Part shown: positions 9,533 to 17,951 of the stretch, in pieces
Layout of the letters: each line of letters opens with the position of its first letter
Position numbering within the stretch: the stretch's first letter is position 1
Source: Burkholderiaceae bacterium
GTDB taxonomy: Bacteria > Pseudomonadota > Gammaproteobacteria > Burkholderiales > Burkholderiaceae_F
Length of the DNA: 64,000 bases
Direction of reading: 5' to 3'
Assembly: GCA_019236735.1 (NCBI GenBank)
Contig: JAFAIM010000019.1
Span: forward strand, 107,756 to 171,755
Notes under the pieces: generated by a model
What the model was told of the DNA's origin: nothing
Database searches by the model: none
Seen by the model: the letters and a program-made list of their open reading frames with translations, nothing else
Position numbers and translations under genes: made by a program

Positions 9533-10291
9533 GTGTCCACCAATAACGTGATCCTGGAAGCCGAAGGGCTGTCCAAGGATTTTTCGGGGTTCCGCGCCGT
9601 GCAGGCAGTGGATCTGGCCGTGCGGCGTGGCAGTGTGCATGCGCTGATCGGCCCGAACGGCGCTGGCAAGACGACGGTATTCAACCTGCTGACCGGGTTC
9701 CTGCGGCCAAGCGCCGGCCGCATCCGCTTCGACGGAATCGACATCACAGGAGAGCCGCCCATGCAGGTGGCTCGCCGCGGCATGGTGCGGTCCTTTCAGA
9801 TCTCGGCTACCTTTCCCCATCTGACCGTGCTGGAGAACGTGCGCGTAGCGCTGCAGCGCAAGCTCGGCAACTCCTTGCATTTCTGGGAGCGCGAGTCGAC
9901 TCTGGACGTCCTGAACGGGCGGGCGATGGAGCTGCTCGAGGCGGTCGATCTCGGCGAGTTCGCCCAGCGCGTGACCGTCGAGCTGCCGTACGGGCGCAAG
10001 CGCGCACTCGAAATCGCCACGACTCTGGCGCTCGATCCGCAACTGATGCTGCTCGACGAGCCGACGCAGGGCATGGGGCACGAAGACGTTGGCCGAGTGG
10101 TCGAACTCATCCGCAAGGTTGCGCGTGACCGCACGATTTTGATGGTCGAACACAATCTGTCTGTGGTGGAGACCCTGAGCGACGTGATCACGGTCCTGCA
10201 GCGCGGCAGCGTGCTCGCGCAGGGGCCGTACGCCGAAGTCTCCAAGGACCCGCGTGTCCTGGAGGCCTATGTGGGAGTGGAGTCCGCATGA
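9533..10291 (+). CDS. livG: Branched-chain amino acid-type ABC transporter ATPase (LivG-like)
   Basis: This 252-residue ATPase has Walker A GPNGAGKTT, the LivG-type signature LPYGRKRALEIATTLAL (here replacing the usual LSGGQ), Walker B LMLLDEPTQGMG and the switch histidine in MVEHNLSVV. It starts with GTG at 9533, ten bases after the ligase stop. Its TGA (10289-10291) overlaps the ATG of a 22-codon mini-ORF that leads into livF. By family it energises import through the H and M permeases. The gene symbol names the homologue; the true cargo may be an aromatic or short-chain acid rather than leucine. Confidence 0.9.
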   Translation: MSTNNVILEAEGLSKDFSGFRAVQAVDLAVRRGSVHALIGPNGAGKTTVFNLLTGFLRPSAGRIRFDGIDITGEPPMQVARRGMVRSFQISATFPHLTVLENVRVALQRKLGNSLHFWERESTLDVLNGRAMELLEAVDLGEFAQRVTVELPYGRKRALEIATTLALDPQLMLLDEPTQGMGHEDVGRVVELIRKVARDRTILMVEHNLSVVETLSDVITVLQRGSVLAQGPYAEVSKDPRVLEAYVGVESA

Positions 10292-10356
10292 GCGAAGCGA
10301 ATGCGCCCCCCGCGCGTCAGCGCGAATTGTTCGGGTTCTTTGGACCTAACTTATGA
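10288..10356 (+). CDS. Intercistronic mini-ORF between livG and livF (repeat cassette copy A)
   Basis: A 22-codon frame fills the livG-livF junction exactly. It starts MSEANAPPAR and ends FFGPNL. Its ATG overlaps the livG stop (ATGA) and its TGA overlaps the livF ATG (TTATGA at 10351-10356). Inside are the hairpin CGCGC-GTCA-GCGCG (10311-10324), GTTCGGGTTCTTT and CCTAAC. Closely related cassettes occupy the kdpA/kdpB junction (44407-44457) and the sigma/anti-sigma junction (62279-62347). The peptide is only partly alike between copies while the bases are more alike, so the function may be RNA-level coupling. Confidence 0.6.
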   Translation: MSEANAPPARQRELFGFFGPNL

Positions 10357-11072
10357 GTGCGTTCGCGCCCGATGGCGAAATGCTGAGGCTGGTGGGCGTT
10401 CACGCGTTCTACGGGGAATCGCACATCCTGCACGGGATCGACTTGCAGGTGAATCGGGGCGAATTGGTGACGCTGCTGGGGCGCAACGGAGCGGGACGCA
10501 CCACGACGTTGAAGGCCGTGCTGGGGCTGGTGGGACGCCGCACAGGCACCGTCACGTTCAACGGCGAGCCGATCGCGACGATGGCGCCGCACCGGATCGC
10601 GCGCTTGGGAATCGGCTACTGCCCGGAGGAGCGCGGCATCTTCGCCGGCTTGACCACTGAGGAGAACCTGCTGTTGCCACCCAAGCTGGCCAGCGGGGGG
10701 CTGTCCACCGAGGAGATCTACGCGATGTTCCCGAATCTGCTGGAGCGGCGCAACAGCCCGGGGACACGGCTGTCCGGCGGCGAACAGCAGATGCTGGCGA
10801 TGGCGCGCATCCTGCGCACCGGCGCGAGGCTGCTGTTGCTGGACGAGATCACGGAGGGGTTGGCGCCGGTGATCGTGAAGAAGCTCGCCGAGGTGCTGCG
10901 GACACTGAAAGCGCGCGGGTTCACGATCGTGCTGGTGGAGCAGAATTTCCGCTTTGCCGCCCCGCTGGCCGACCGCCACTACGTGCTCGAGCACGGGCGC
11001 ATCGTGCAAACCGTGACGCGCGAGGAGCTGCCATCGCAGACCGAACGCCTGCACGCGCTGCTCGGCGTATGA
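10353..11072 (+). CDS. livF: Branched-chain amino acid-type ABC transporter ATPase (LivF-like)
   Basis: The 239-residue ATPase partner of LivG. It has LSGGEQQMLAMARIL, LLLLDEITEGLAP (Walker B) and the H-loop region IVLVEQNF. The Walker A reads GRNGAGRTT, with Arg where the catalytic Lys normally sits; codon CGC at 10497-10499 is unambiguous. Upstream of its ATG lies the mini-ORF whose stop overlaps this start, and no good Shine-Dalgarno is present, so translation probably depends on re-initiation. Confidence 0.88.
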   Translation: MSAFAPDGEMLRLVGVHAFYGESHILHGIDLQVNRGELVTLLGRNGAGRTTTLKAVLGLVGRRTGTVTFNGEPIATMAPHRIARLGIGYCPEERGIFAGLTTEENLLLPPKLASGGLSTEEIYAMFPNLLERRNSPGTRLSGGEQQMLAMARILRTGARLLLLDEITEGLAPVIVKKLAEVLRTLKARGFTIVLVEQNFRFAAPLADRHYVLEHGRIVQTVTREELPSQTERLHALLGV

Positions 11073-11134
11073 AGCCCTCAAGAATGCGAGGGTTCCGGAT
11101 TCCGCTCCACCCATCACCTGCGAGGAGAGTCTTG

Positions 11135-12352
11135 ATGAAATCGAAGCTGTTGATCGGCGCCGCCGGCTTGGCCATGGTCCCCATGCTCCTTGTCGGCGCC
11201 GCGCATGCGCAGGTCGCCGACGGGGTCGTGAAGATCGGCGTGCTGACCGATCTGTCGGGTGCGTACTCGGACCTGTCCGGCCAGGGGTCGGTCGTCGCGG
11301 TGCAGATGGCGATAGACGATTTCGTCGCGCGCGAGAAGCCGTCCTTCAAGGTAGAGATGGTGTACGCCGACCACCAGAACAAGCCCGACATCGCCGCCAA
11401 CAAAGCGCGCGAATGGTTCGAGCGCGACGGCGTCGACATGGTGACCGACCTCGTCACGAGCTCTACTGCGGTGGCGGTCGCGAAGATCGGCAAGGAAAAG
11501 GACAAGATCGTGCTGGTCAATGGTGCCGCCTCCACGCGCCTTACCAACGAAGACTGCAACGATGTCACCGTGCACTGGGCGTACGACACGTATTCTCTGG
11601 CCAATGGAACCGCTAAGACCCTGGTTCAGCGCGGAGGCAAGACCTGGTTCTTTGTGACCGCCGACTACGTGTTCGGCCACTCGCTCGAGAAGGACGCGAC
11701 CGATGTGATCGTGGCGAGCGGCGGCAAGGTGCTGGGCTCTGCGGCTCACCCGTTTCCCGGTACCGATTTTTCGTCGTTTCTGCTGAAGGCGCAGGCTTCG
11801 GGCGCGCAGGTGATCGGCCTGGCCAACGCCGGCACCGATACGACCAATTCGATCAAGCAGGCAGCCGAGTTCGGCATCACTCCCAAGCAAACGCTGGCGG
11901 GTCTGCTGGTGTTTATCACCGACGTCAATTCGCTTGGATTGAAGGCCACGCAGGGGATGTACCTGACCGAGGGCTTTTATTGGGACATGAACGAGGAAAC
12001 GCGCACCTGGTCCAAGCGCTTCTTCGATCAGCATAAGAAGGAGCCCACGATGGTGCAGGCCGGCGACTACTCGGCAGTGATGCACTACCTGCAGGCGGTC
12101 AAGGCGGTCAACAGCGACGACACGCAGAAAGTGATGGCGCAGATGAAGAAGACGCCGGTGAACGACTTCTTCGCGAAAAACGGGCGCATCCGCGAAGACG
12201 GCCGCATGGTGCACGACATGTATTTGTTCGAGGTGAAGAAGCCGTCCGAGTCGAAGGGTCCATGGGATTACTACAAGCTGGTCGCAACGATCCCGGGCGA
12301 CGAGGCATTCCAGTCGCTCTCGGCGTCGCGCTGCCCGCTGATCAAGAAGTGA
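11135..12352 (+). CDS. ABC transporter substrate-binding protein (LivK-like)
   Basis: A 405-residue periplasmic binding protein of the leucine-binding (type I) fold, with a signal peptide ending AHAQ. Mature segments are VKIGVLTDLSGAYSDLSG, a VYADHQNKPDIAANKAREW stretch, and ADYVFGHSLEKDA, all typical of receptors for aromatic and other carboxylic acids in this family. The frame is open back to 11069, but the ATG at 11135 has GAGGAGAG nearby and gives a proper signal peptide. It lies in the ligase-Liv operon between the ATPases and the permeases. Confidence 0.9.
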   Translation: MKSKLLIGAAGLAMVPMLLVGAAHAQVADGVVKIGVLTDLSGAYSDLSGQGSVVAVQMAIDDFVAREKPSFKVEMVYADHQNKPDIAANKAREWFERDGVDMVTDLVTSSTAVAVAKIGKEKDKIVLVNGAASTRLTNEDCNDVTVHWAYDTYSLANGTAKTLVQRGGKTWFFVTADYVFGHSLEKDATDVIVASGGKVLGSAAHPFPGTDFSSFLLKAQASGAQVIGLANAGTDTTNSIKQAAEFGITPKQTLAGLLVFITDVNSLGLKATQGMYLTEGFYWDMNEETRTWSKRFFDQHKKEPTMVQAGDYSAVMHYLQAVKAVNSDDTQKVMAQMKKTPVNDFFAKNGRIREDGRMVHDMYLFEVKKPSESKGPWDYYKLVATIPGDEAFQSLSASRCPLIKK

Positions 12353-12401
12353 CGCTGGTGCACGACAACGGACGGGTGCCCGGAAAAGGGGGAGGCTAGC
12401 C

Positions 12402-13265
12402 TTGCAACTGCTGTTCAGCCAGCTCCTGCTGGGGTTGATCAACGGCTCCTTTTATGCTGTTCTCAGCCTCGGACTGGCCGTGATCTTTGGGATGCTCAAC
12501 GTGATCAACTTCGCGCACGGCGCGCAGTTCATGATCGGAGCATTCGTCGCATGGATCGCACTCACCCAGTTCGGCGTCAACTACTGGGAAGCGCTGGTAC
12601 TGGCCCCGCTGGTGGTAGGAGCGCTGAGCGCTCTGATCGAGGTGTCGATGCTGCGGCGTTTGTACAAGCTCGACCACCTCTACGGGTTGTTGCTGACCTT
12701 CGGGCTGGCCTTGATTGCAGAGGGCGTGTTCCGCAATTTCTATGGTGTATCGGGCGAGTCCTACGACGTGCCGGACCAGCTCGCCGGCGGCGTGAATCTC
12801 GGCTTCATGTTCCTGCCTTTGTACCGCGGCTGGGTCGTGGTGGCGGCGCTCGGAATGTGTTTGGCGGTCTGGTTCGCGATCGAGCGCACGCGGCTGGGCG
12901 CAACGCTGCGGGCGGCCACACAGCGGCCGGACCTGGTGCAGTCTCTCGGCATCAATGTGCCCCTGCTGATGACGGCGACGTACGCGGCCGGTGCCGCGCT
13001 GGCAGCTTTCGCCGGCGTGCTGGCGGCCCCGGTGATGCAAGTCAATCCGCTGATGGGCTCACACTTGATCATCGTCGTGTTCGCGGTTGTCGTGATCGGC
13101 GGCATGGGATCGATCCTCGGTTCGATTGTCACCGGTGTCGGGCTCGGTCTGGTGGAGGCGCTCACCAAGGTCTACTACCCGCAGGCCTCGGGCGTGGTGA
13201 TTTTCCTGATCATGGTGATCGTGCTGCTGGTGCGTCCGGCGGGCCTGTTCGGCCGCCAGGCGTGA
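12402..13265 (+). CDS. livH: Branched-chain amino acid-type ABC permease (LivH-like)
   Basis: The 287-residue permease starts at a TTG (12402) preceded by GGAGG at the right distance. It opens with the family's NGSFYAVLSLGLAVIFGMLN and NFAHGAQFMIGAF stretches. About eight membrane helices follow, and the EAA-like loop (LGATLRAATQRPDLVQSLGI) contacts the ATPases. It pairs with LivM just downstream. Confidence 0.9.
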   Translation: MQLLFSQLLLGLINGSFYAVLSLGLAVIFGMLNVINFAHGAQFMIGAFVAWIALTQFGVNYWEALVLAPLVVGALSALIEVSMLRRLYKLDHLYGLLLTFGLALIAEGVFRNFYGVSGESYDVPDQLAGGVNLGFMFLPLYRGWVVVAALGMCLAVWFAIERTRLGATLRAATQRPDLVQSLGINVPLLMTATYAAGAALAAFAGVLAAPVMQVNPLMGSHLIIVVFAVVVIGGMGSILGSIVTGVGLGLVEALTKVYYPQASGVVIFLIMVIVLLVRPAGLFGRQA

Positions 13266-13290
13266 ACGCCGCCCAGCGATTGAGGTGCCA

Positions 13291-14298
13291 ATGAGCGACG
13301 CCTCCGCTTCACCCTTGTTAGCACGCAAAGGAACCGCGACCGGCGCGGCCACAAGGGCTGCACGGGCTCTTGGCGACCGGATGATGTTCGTCGTTCTGAT
13401 TGCAGTCGGATTGGTCGCTCCGCACCTCGCGTACCCGACGTTTCTGATGAAGGTGCTTTGTTTCGCGCTGTTTGCTTCTGCGTTCAATCTGCTGCTGGGA
13501 TTTGTCGGCCTGCTGTCGTTCGGGCACGCAGCGTTCTTCGCTGCCGGCGCGTACGTGTGCGGATATCTGTGCCGCGAGTTCGGCGTCACGCCCGAACTGG
13601 GGATCCTGGCTGGCACCGTGTTCGCGGGTGTTCTCGGCGTAGGTTTCGGCCTGCTGGCGATCCGTCGCTCCGGAATTTACTTCGCGATGATCACGTTGGC
13701 GCTGGCACAGCTGGTGTATTTCGTCGAGCTGGAGCTTCCGTTCACCGGCGGCGAGGACGGTCTGCAGGGTATCCCGAGAGGCCGCCTGTTGGGCGTGCTG
13801 GACCTGTCGGGAAACTTGGCGATGTACTACTTCGTGTTCGCGATCTTCCTGGGCGGCTTCTGGCTGATCTACCGCACGATCCACTCGCCGTTCGGGCAGA
13901 TCCTGAAGGCGATCCGCGAGAACGAGACGCGCGCCATTTCGCTCGGCTACGCTGTTGAGCGCTACAAGCTGTTGGCGTTCGTACTTTCTGCTGCACTCGC
14001 GGGCCTCGCGGGCGCAACCAAGTCGATCGTGTTCCAGCTCGCATCCCTGAGCGACGCCCACTGGCACATGTCGGGCGAAGTGGTGTTGATGACTTTGCTG
14101 GGCGGTCTTGGCACCGTGCTCGGCCCCTCGGTCGGAGCGTTGACGATCGTCGGCATGGAGAACCTGCTGGCGGACAAGGTCGGGCCCTGGGTGACGGTGA
14201 TCATGGGCGGCATCTTCGTCGTATGCGTGCTCGTATTCCGACGCGGAATCGTAGGCGAGCTGCGGGCGCTGATTCTCAACCGCAAGGACGAGGCCTGA
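13291..14298 (+). CDS. livM: Branched-chain amino acid-type ABC permease (LivM-like)
   Basis: The 335-residue second permease subunit. Family marks are NLLLGFVGLLSFGHAAFFAA, GIYFAMITLALAQLVYF, and the ATPase-contact loop FGQILKAIRENETRAISLGY. I chose the ATG at 13291, six bases after GAGG, over a GTG at 13285. The gene closes the Liv-type set; the next gene begins only four bases after its stop. Confidence 0.9.
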   Translation: MSDASASPLLARKGTATGAATRAARALGDRMMFVVLIAVGLVAPHLAYPTFLMKVLCFALFASAFNLLLGFVGLLSFGHAAFFAAGAYVCGYLCREFGVTPELGILAGTVFAGVLGVGFGLLAIRRSGIYFAMITLALAQLVYFVELELPFTGGEDGLQGIPRGRLLGVLDLSGNLAMYYFVFAIFLGGFWLIYRTIHSPFGQILKAIRENETRAISLGYAVERYKLLAFVLSAALAGLAGATKSIVFQLASLSDAHWHMSGEVVLMTLLGGLGTVLGPSVGALTIVGMENLLADKVGPWVTVIMGGIFVVCVLVFRRGIVGELRALILNRKDEA

Positions 14299-14302
14299 CG
14301 AA

Positions 14303-15799
14303 GTGCGGCGGGTCGCCGGCTGCTGGCGCCTGCTGCTCGCTGCGCTGCTTGCCGCGCTGATTGGCTGGGCGGGCGCAGCCGACGGCGTCCTGCGCGTCGG
14401 CTCCAAACGCTTCACCGAGTCGACGATCCTGGGAGAGATCCTCACGCAGGCGGCGCAGGGCGCGGCGCCTGCCGAACATATCCCCGACATGGGCAACACG
14501 GCGATCGTGTTCGAGGCGCTGCGCAGTGGATCGGTCGACCTGTATCCGGAGTACCTGGGAACGATCGAACTGGAGATCCTGCACCACCCGCAGGCAGGCG
14601 CCGCGCTGGAGCAGGTCGACGCCGAGCTGGCGCCGCTTGACCTTGGGGTCGCCATTCCGCTCGGCTTTCAGAACTCCTATGCGCTCGGCGTCCGGCGTGA
14701 CACGGCGCAGGCGCTGCACGTGGCTCGCATCAGCGACCTGGCGGCGCATCCAGAGCTTCGGATCGGACTTTCGCACGAATTCCTCGGCCGCTCCGACGGT
14801 TGGCCCGGTCTCGCGCGCGCCTACGGGCTGGTTTCGACGCCGATCGGCCTGGACCATGGGCTCGCCTACGAGGCGCTTGCTTCGCACCAGGTCGACGTGA
14901 TCGATGTTTACACCACCGACGCGAAGATCGCCCGCTACGACATCCGTGTGCTGGTCGACGACCGCCACTATTTTCCGCGCTATGACGCGGTCGTTCTATT
15001 TCGCCGGTCGGTGCCGCAACGCTTCCCGGTGGCCTGGGCCGCGCTGCAGTCGTTGACAGGAACGATCGACGAGAGCCGGATGATCGAGATGAACGCGGCA
15101 GCCGAACTCGATCACCGCGCTGCGCGCGAGATCGCACGCTCGTTCCTGCAAAAAACTGCATCGACCGGGCCGCGCCCCGACTTTCTCGATCGCCTGTTCG
15201 GTCCCGATTTCGGTAGGCTCGCGCGCCAGCACGTGCTGCTGGTCTTCGTCTCGCTGGTCGCAGCGATCGCGATCGGCGTGCCGCTCGGCGTGGCCGCGGC
15301 GCGCTGGCCCAGGGTAGGAGCGGCAATTCTGGCGGTGGTGGGCGCTTTGCAAACGATTCCGGCGCTCGCGTTGCTTGCCGCGCTGATCCCGGTGCTGGGT
15401 GCGATCGGCACGCGACCCGCGTTGCTTGCGCTTTTCGTATTCGCACTGCTGCCGATCGTGCGCAATACGGCGGTCGGTCTTTCTCAGGTGCCGGAAGTGC
15501 TGCGCCAGGCCGCGACCGCGCTCGGTGCACGCAGCTTTGCGCGCTTATGGCTGGTGGAGCTCCCGCTCGCGTTGCCGGTGATCGTGGCGGGAGTGCGCAC
15601 CGCCGCGGTGATCAGCGTCGGCACGGCGACGATCGGCGCATTCGTCGGCGCAGGCGGTTTCGGCGAGCGGATCTCGATCGGACTGGCGTTGAATGACGGC
15701 CAGATGCTGCTGGCGGGAGCCGTGCCGGCGGCTGCGCTAGCGCTTCTGTGCGAGGCGCTGTTTGGCGCGCTCGAATGGCTTGCGCGCCAACGCGCGTGA
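14303..15799 (+). CDS. Fused osmolyte-type ABC binding protein and permease (OpuAC-OpuAB)
   Basis: One 498-residue chain. Residues about 1-285 are a glycine betaine/choline-type binding domain (signal peptide; VGSKRFTESTILGEILTQAA; DLYPEYLGTIE), and residues about 300-498 are a five- to six-helix permease with the EAA-like segment QAATALGARSFARLWLVELP. The order binding-domain-then-permease is known in this family. It starts at GTG 14303, four bases after the livM stop. No matching ATPase (OpuAA/ProV type) lies in the window, so it must use one encoded elsewhere, or share one. Ligand unknown, quaternary amine likely by family. Confidence 0.85.
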   Translation: MRRVAGCWRLLLAALLAALIGWAGAADGVLRVGSKRFTESTILGEILTQAAQGAAPAEHIPDMGNTAIVFEALRSGSVDLYPEYLGTIELEILHHPQAGAALEQVDAELAPLDLGVAIPLGFQNSYALGVRRDTAQALHVARISDLAAHPELRIGLSHEFLGRSDGWPGLARAYGLVSTPIGLDHGLAYEALASHQVDVIDVYTTDAKIARYDIRVLVDDRHYFPRYDAVVLFRRSVPQRFPVAWAALQSLTGTIDESRMIEMNAAAELDHRAAREIARSFLQKTASTGPRPDFLDRLFGPDFGRLARQHVLLVFVSLVAAIAIGVPLGVAAARWPRVGAAILAVVGALQTIPALALLAALIPVLGAIGTRPALLALFVFALLPIVRNTAVGLSQVPEVLRQAATALGARSFARLWLVELPLALPVIVAGVRTAAVISVGTATIGAFVGAGGFGERISIGLALNDGQMLLAGAVPAAALALLCEALFGALEWLARQRA

Positions 15800-15875
15800 G
15801 CGCGGAGATCAATTGAGTTCCAAGCGTTGCCAATCCCGCGCTGCTGCGGTGCGCAAATGCGATCGCGAATAGAAG

Positions 15876-15904
15876 TTGACTCTCTGCAGGGACTGACGGA
15901 TAGT
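15876..15904 (+). promoter_or_regulatory. Candidate sigma-70 promoter before the DUF1097 gene
   Basis: TTGACT (15876-15881) and GATAGT (15899-15904) are separated by 17 bases, the ideal spacing. Transcription would start near 15911, at the base of a perfect hairpin (15910-15929), about 85 bp before the gene start. Confidence 0.5.
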
Positions 15905-15909
15905 TCATG

Positions 15910-15929
15910 CCCCTTTTACTCAAAAGGGG
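15910..15929. repeat. Perfect 8-bp hairpin in the DUF1097 gene leader
   Basis: CCCCTTTT (15910-15917), loop ACTC, AAAAGGGG (15922-15929). It would form at the extreme 5' end of the transcript predicted from the promoter just upstream. It could stabilise the mRNA, act as an operator, or be a terminator for the gene before; no T-run follows it. Confidence 0.55.
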
Positions 15930-15995
15930 TTCGTTGTCCGCATCTGCGTGTCCGCTGTCCGCTCACAATACCGATAAACGGGGAGGGGCTTGGCC

Positions 15996-16517
15996 ATGAA
16001 GCAGCTGTCAGCGCTGTCACTTGCGATCGGCATTCTCGGTGCGGTCGCCACTTTTATTTGCCTGAAGTTCGGCGGGCTGTTGATCTGGGCCGTCTTTATT
16101 GCATGGGGGTGCTTCTTTCAATGCGGCGGCGACGACTCTGCGCTGCGTAACACGATCGTCAGCAACATCTTCGGCTCCCTGGTCGCCAGCATTGCCGCAC
16201 TGATCATCCTGAACGTTCCGCTCGCCAATTCACTGTCGTTGCCACTCTGGGCCGCGATCGTTGTCGGAGTGACGGTTTGGCTCATCTGCATCGCAGCGAA
16301 CGTGAAGGCGCTAGCCACGATCCCTGCCAACGTGTACGGATACGCCGCCACCTTCGCCTTCCTGCTGCAGACGCCGGACAAACTCAGCACGTCGGCGCTG
16401 ACCTCGGTGAGTATGAGCAATGCTTTCATCGCGGTCAGTATCTCGATGGTGGTCGGCGCGCTGTTCGGATACGCGTCCGGCAAACTCGGCGCCACGCTGA
16501 CGAGCAAGACCGCTTAG
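15996..16517 (+). CDS. DUF1097 family inner-membrane protein
   Basis: The 173-residue protein is almost wholly hydrophobic, with five or six predicted helices, and has the look of the DUF1097 family (GGLLIWAVFIAWGCFFQCGG near the N-terminus). The start is the ATG at 15996, about seven bases after GGGGAGGGG; a TTG at 15990 is possible. No catalytic residues are evident and no function is known for the family. It has its own candidate promoter, and it converges on the cytochrome b561 gene with 16 bp between stops. Confidence 0.75.
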   Translation: MKQLSALSLAIGILGAVATFICLKFGGLLIWAVFIAWGCFFQCGGDDSALRNTIVSNIFGSLVASIAALIILNVPLANSLSLPLWAAIVVGVTVWLICIAANVKALATIPANVYGYAATFAFLLQTPDKLSTSALTSVSMSNAFIAVSISMVVGALFGYASGKLGATLTSKTA

Positions 16518-16533
16518 GCCTGAGTTGTCTGGC

Positions 16534-17106
16534 TCAAGCGGGATCGTTCGATCGGGATCGGCGCTCGGGAAGCATGCGCTGAAATACGCCGTCCCGGTCG
16601 AACACCAGGTGCTTGAGCGCGGCGAGGATGTGCAAAACGATCAACACCGCGAAGATCCAAGCGACTAGCCGGTGCCAGTCGGCGAACCGGCCGCGCAGCG
16701 CGGGATCGTCCCATCCCCAGTGCGGCAACGGAATTCCGAACAGCTTCGGGCCGTACGCGCTGAAGGACGATGTCAGGTAGCCGAAAGCGGTCACGAAGAC
16801 CATCAGCAGGTAGAACAGGGTGTGGTTCCATCCGGCGGCCGTGCGCTCCCACCGCGGCATCGTCGCCGGCAGCTCGGGCGCGCGGTGGCGGCTGCGCCAG
16901 ATGATCAACAAGATGATGAAGCCGCCGGTCAAAATGCCGACCGATTTGTGCAGGTTGAAATACAAACCGCGTGCCGCCGTGTTCTTCGGAACGCCGACCA
17001 TGTACGCGCCGGTTGCGAGCAAAACGAGCACGCCGATCGCAATGATCCAGTGCAGCATCACGGCGAAACGCGGATAGGTCCTGCTGGCGATCGCTTCGGA
17101 GGTCAT
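16534..17106 (-). CDS. Cytochrome b561 family protein
   Basis: The 190-residue protein has four membrane helices and the family's paired histidines for two b hemes: RFAVMLHWIIA near residue 19, LYFNLHKSVGI near 53, and DWHRLVAWIFAVLIVLHILAA near the end. It moves electrons between quinol and a partner across the inner membrane. It lies only 10 bp downstream of a phnE-like gene and on the same strand, so it appears to be the last gene of the senA-phnDCEE operon. A role in selenium reduction is inferred only from that position. Confidence 0.85.
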   Translation of the reverse strand: MTSEAIASRTYPRFAVMLHWIIAIGVLVLLATGAYMVGVPKNTAARGLYFNLHKSVGILTGGFIILLIIWRSRHRAPELPATMPRWERTAAGWNHTLFYLLMVFVTAFGYLTSSFSAYGPKLFGIPLPHWGWDDPALRGRFADWHRLVAWIFAVLIVLHILAALKHLVFDRDGVFQRMLPERRSRSNDPA

Positions 17107-17116
17107 TTTTCCCGCG

Positions 17117-17938
17117 TTATCGAGTCATCGCGCGCCGCACGAGATAGCTCGCACCGTCGACTGCCAGCACCAATGCCAGCGTCGCAAGCAAGACTGTGGC
17201 GGTGCGCGCCATCTGAAACAGCTCGAGATGGTAGCTGAGCAGCTGGCCCAGCCCGCCTGCTCCGACCACCCCCAGGATCGTCGCCGCCCGGATGTTGTTC
17301 TCCCACCGGTACAGCGTGTACGAGAGAAGTTGCGGCGCGATCTGGGGCAGCGTCGCATATAAAAGCACCTGCGCCGGGCGCGCGCCCTGCGCCCGCAGCG
17401 CGAATGACGGGCCGGGAGGCGCATTCTCGATCGCTTCAGCAAACAGACGACCCAGAACTCCGGTCGTGTGCAATGTCAGCGCGAGCGTGCCCGCCATGGG
17501 ACCAAGTCCTGCGGCGATCAGCATCAGCGACGCCCACACCAGTTCCGGAATCGCGCGCAGCGCATTGAGCAGCAGCCGCGTCAGGATTCGCGCCAGCGGG
17601 CGCGCGTGCGTTCGCGCTGCCGGCAGTGCAAGCAACAGGCCGAACAGCGCCGGCAGGATGGTGCCAAGCGCCGACATCGCCAGCGTTTCCGCGGTGGCAA
17701 GAGCGACCTTGCGTGCGAACGGCGGCGAAAGGTCGGGTGGGAAGAACTCGGCGGCGAACTTGCTCATCGCTTTCGCCGCCTCAGCCGACCACAGCTGGCT
17801 CCACTGCAGGTCCAAGCTCCAAAAGCTGGCCGCGGCGAGCGCGAGCGCGCCCAGTGCGATCAGGGCCGCGCGCCCTCGCAGCTCGATCAGGTGCCTCGGT
17901 AGCTCGACGGCGCTTGGGGTGGTTGGACCCAATCTCAT
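17117..17938 (-). CDS. PhnE-like ABC permease, second copy (putative selenium oxyanion importer)
   Basis: The 273-residue permease has the PhnE inner-membrane domain: about six helices, with the EAA loop FALRAQGARPAQVLLYATLP and the C-terminal RWENNIRAATILGVVGAGGL. The ATG at 17938 follows the stop of the first phnE-like gene by 13 bp; the frame upstream of it is only a read-through. Two unlike PhnE subunits probably form a heterodimer. The neighbourhood with SenA, SenB and SelD points to a selenium compound as cargo rather than phosphonate, as no C-P lyase gene is present. Confidence 0.85.
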   Translation of the reverse strand: MRLGPTTPSAVELPRHLIELRGRAALIALGALALAAASFWSLDLQWSQLWSAEAAKAMSKFAAEFFPPDLSPPFARKVALATAETLAMSALGTILPALFGLLLALPAARTHARPLARILTRLLLNALRAIPELVWASLMLIAAGLGPMAGTLALTLHTTGVLGRLFAEAIENAPPGPSFALRAQGARPAQVLLYATLPQIAPQLLSYTLYRWENNIRAATILGVVGAGGLGQLLSYHLELFQMARTATVLLATLALVLAVDGASYLVRRAMTR

Positions 17939-17951
17939 GTGCCGTGTCCGT

